Below are positions 36,650 to 38,868 of a stretch of 38,868 nucleotides of DNA, piece after piece. The number at the start of each line of letters is the position of its first letter. Position 1 is the first letter of the stretch. Both the position numbers and the translations under genes were made by a program. The notes under the pieces were generated by a model, which had not been told where the DNA came from, did no database searches, and saw only the letters and a list, made by a program, of their open reading frames with translations. This DNA comes from an uncultured Bacilli bacterium. GTDB taxonomy: Bacteria; Bacillota_I; Bacilli_A; RF39; UBA660. The stretch lies in contig CANQEE010000004.1 of assembly GCA_947594595.1 (NCBI GenBank), positions 1 through 38,868 of the forward strand. Direction: 5' to 3'.

Positions 36650-38641
36650 ATGGCACTCAAAGATATCAAAGGAATAGGACCAAGAGCGCTTGCTCTCCTT
36701 TCTAAAATGGGAATTTTAAATGTTGAAGATTTGGTCACCCATTATCCTTTTCGATATGAAGTTTTAACCAGAGGAAATTTACAAGAAACAGAAGATCAAG
36801 CACATATTATTATTGATGGAAGAATTGAAAGTAGTCCTATTTTAATGCGTTTTAAAGCAGGTCTTAATAAAATGAATTTCCGACTTGTAACAGCAAGTGG
36901 AGTTGTTGGAGTCTCTATTTTTAACAGAGCCTTTTTAAAAAGTCAATTGACAGTAGGAACTGGAATTACTGTTCTTGGAAAATATGATAAAAAGAAAAAT
37001 GTTATTACTGCTTCTGAGATTAAAATGGAAACCCTTTCTAATAAAGCAAAGATTGAACCAATTTATCATCTTACCAATGGACTTTCTCAAAAACAGATGG
37101 CAACATTTATTAACATGGCACTTCTTATGCATGGAAATGAAATTCCAGATTATATTCCATCTTCTTTTGCTAAAAGTTATAATTTTTCAAATAAAAAAAC
37201 TGCTCTTAATATTTTGCATAATCCACCAAGTGAGGAAAAACTAAAACAAGCAACGATTCGCCTTAAATATGAAGAACTTTTTGCTTTTATGTTTAAGATC
37301 AATTATTTAAAGCAGCAGAATAAAAAGAAAAATAGTGGAATTGCAAGGACAATTCCAAAAGATAAAATTGAAAAATTTATTCAATCTCTCCCTTTTGTTT
37401 TAACAGAAGATCAAAAAATGGCTGTAGATGAAATTTTAAAAGATTTAGAAAGCGATGGGAGAATGAATCGTCTCTTACAAGGAGATGTAGGAAGTGGAAA
37501 AACAATTCTTTCCTTTATTGCTATGTATGCAAATGCCTTATGTGGATATCAAAGTGCTCTGATGGCTCCAACAGAAATTTTGGCAACACAGCATTATCAT
37601 AATATGCAATCTTTTTTTGAAAAGATAGATTTAAATATTGTTTTGTTAACAGGATCTACTCCTAAAAAAGAAAAACAAGAAATTTATAAAGAATTAAAAG
37701 AAGGAAAAATTGATATTGTAATAGGAACGCATGCTTTAATTCAAGAAGACGTAGAATATGCAAACTTGGGTCTTGTAATTACAGATGAACAGCATCGTTT
37801 TGGAGTAAATCAACGTGCAAATTTGGAAAATAAAGGGAAAAAACCAGACACATTGTATATGAGTGCAACTCCTATTCCAAGAACTTATGCACTTACGATT
37901 TATGGAGATATGGATGTTTCTACTATTAAAACAAGACCAGAAGGAAGAGAAAAGATTCAAACCATTTTGAAAAAAAATACAGAAATTAAAGAAGTACTTT
38001 CTATGATGTTAGAAGAGTTGAAGAAAGGACATCAAATTTATGTAATTGCTCCTTTGATTGAGGAAAGTGAAAATAGTGATTTAACAACAGTTTGTCAATT
38101 AAAAGATCAAATGAAACTCGCTTTTGGTTCTCTTTTCCAAATTGATATCATCCATGGAAAAATGCGTAGTGAAGCAAAAGAGTTGATTATGCAAGAATTT
38201 CTTCAGAAAAAAATTCAAATTTTAATTAGTACAACAGTCATTGAAGTAGGAGTAGATGTCCCTAATGCTACAATGATGGTTATTTTTGATGCCAATCGCT
38301 TTGGATTATCTACACTTCATCAATTACGTGGTCGAGTAGGAAGAAGTAATTTAAAATCTACTTGTATTTTAATAAGTGATAGTGATACCAAACGTCTTTC
38401 CATTATGGAATCTTGTGAAGATGGTTTTGTAATCAGTGAAGAAGATTTTAAATTAAGAGGTCATGGTGATTTGTTTGGTACGAAACAAAGTGGAGATATG
38501 ACTTTTAAAATTGCAAATTTAAAACAAGATTATAAAATTTTATTGCAAGCAAAAAAAGACTCTGAAGTTTATTTGAAGTCTAAAGAAACAGATCAAGAAA
38601 TCTTAAAAAAAGAACTCATTGCTTCTGTTCAAAGTGCTTAA
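36650..38641 (+). CDS. recG: ATP-dependent DNA helicase RecG
   Basis: IKGIGPRALALLSKMGI, LLQGDVGSGKT, MAPTEILATQH, DEQHRFGVNQR, MSATPIPRT, IISTTVIEVGVDVPNA-like (ILISTTVIEVGVDVPNATMM), LHQLRGRVGRS. Confidence 0.97.
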   Translation: MALKDIKGIGPRALALLSKMGILNVEDLVTHYPFRYEVLTRGNLQETEDQAHIIIDGRIESSPILMRFKAGLNKMNFRLVTASGVVGVSIFNRAFLKSQLTVGTGITVLGKYDKKKNVITASEIKMETLSNKAKIEPIYHLTNGLSQKQMATFINMALLMHGNEIPDYIPSSFAKSYNFSNKKTALNILHNPPSEEKLKQATIRLKYEELFAFMFKINYLKQQNKKKNSGIARTIPKDKIEKFIQSLPFVLTEDQKMAVDEILKDLESDGRMNRLLQGDVGSGKTILSFIAMYANALCGYQSALMAPTEILATQHYHNMQSFFEKIDLNIVLLTGSTPKKEKQEIYKELKEGKIDIVIGTHALIQEDVEYANLGLVITDEQHRFGVNQRANLENKGKKPDTLYMSATPIPRTYALTIYGDMDVSTIKTRPEGREKIQTILKKNTEIKEVLSMMLEELKKGHQIYVIAPLIEESENSDLTTVCQLKDQMKLAFGSLFQIDIIHGKMRSEAKELIMQEFLQKKIQILISTTVIEVGVDVPNATMMVIFDANRFGLSTLHQLRGRVGRSNLKSTCILISDSDTKRLSIMESCEDGFVISEEDFKLRGHGDLFGTKQSGDMTFKIANLKQDYKILLQAKKDSEVYLKSKETDQEILKKELIASVQSA

Positions 38642-38655
38642 AATTATTTTGTCGT

Positions 38656-38707
38656 AAAAAATTGTCACTCTTTTTCAAATCTTTTTGAACTGGCATTGAC
38701 AATTTTT
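38656..38707 (+). terminator. 11-bp inverted repeat after recG, candidate terminator overlapping the next promoter
   Basis: AAAAATTGTCA ... TGACAATTTTT with inner TTCAAAtcttTTTGAA. Confidence 0.5.
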
Positions 38708-38724
38708 CTAAATTCCTTTATGAT
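38696..38724 (+). promoter_or_regulatory. Strong sigma-A promoter
   Basis: TTGACA (38696-38701), 17-nt spacer, TATGAT (38719-38724). Confidence 0.8.
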
Positions 38725-38730
38725 TAAGTT

Positions 38731-38833
38731 GCATGATAGAAATGTCATGCAGGTGTTTCTCACGATTTAGAATGTGAGAACATCCAACCGAACCCCCTGA
38801 AGGAGCACGATACAATGTGCTCCACTTTTTTTG
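38731..38833 (+). ncRNA. Short structured leader/attenuator RNA; possible L10 (rplJ)-type ribosomal protein leader
   Basis: Hairpins GCATGAtagaaatgTCATGC and GGTGTTTCTCAC...GTGAGAACATCC, then ACCGA, then terminator GGAGCACgatacaatGTGCTCCactttttt. Confidence 0.5.
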
Positions 38834-38868
38834 CCCTTTATTTATAAGGGTTTGTAGCATTTCATATT

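Overview
AT-rich window from a low-GC Gram-positive (Bacillota-like) genome. The taxonomy is inferred only from gene content and style. Most of it is conserved housekeeping sequence: the dnaG-rpoD-trmK macromolecular-synthesis cluster, ileS behind an Ile T-box, a gatC-gatA-gatB-asnS-aspS operon behind a T-box with an Asn-type specifier, a murE-type ligase, tex, a glucosaminidase-like protein, a class-B-like sortase and recG. Envelope and accessory genes include a collagen-like GXT-repeat protein, an LCP protein with an unusual extra extracytoplasmic domain and a PASTA-like tail, an O-antigen-ligase-like protein, a GT2 glycosyltransferase and a divergent SigE/SigK-like sigma factor. The most unusual blocks are: (i) 16.2-20.9 kb, an Hpt-REC protein, a stand-alone adenylate-forming (ANL) enzyme and a 7TM hybrid histidine kinase-REC with no DNA-binding output; (ii) 21.0-22.6 kb, a membrane-anchored serpin with a Gly-rich reactive loop and a large central insertion; (iii) 22.9-23.8 kb, a HAD-family gene interrupted by a single-base frameshift in an A7 tract. 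At the right edge a strong promoter drives a short structured, terminated RNA that resembles an L10-type ribosomal leader. No tRNA, rRNA, CRISPR array, transposase or prophage genes were seen.
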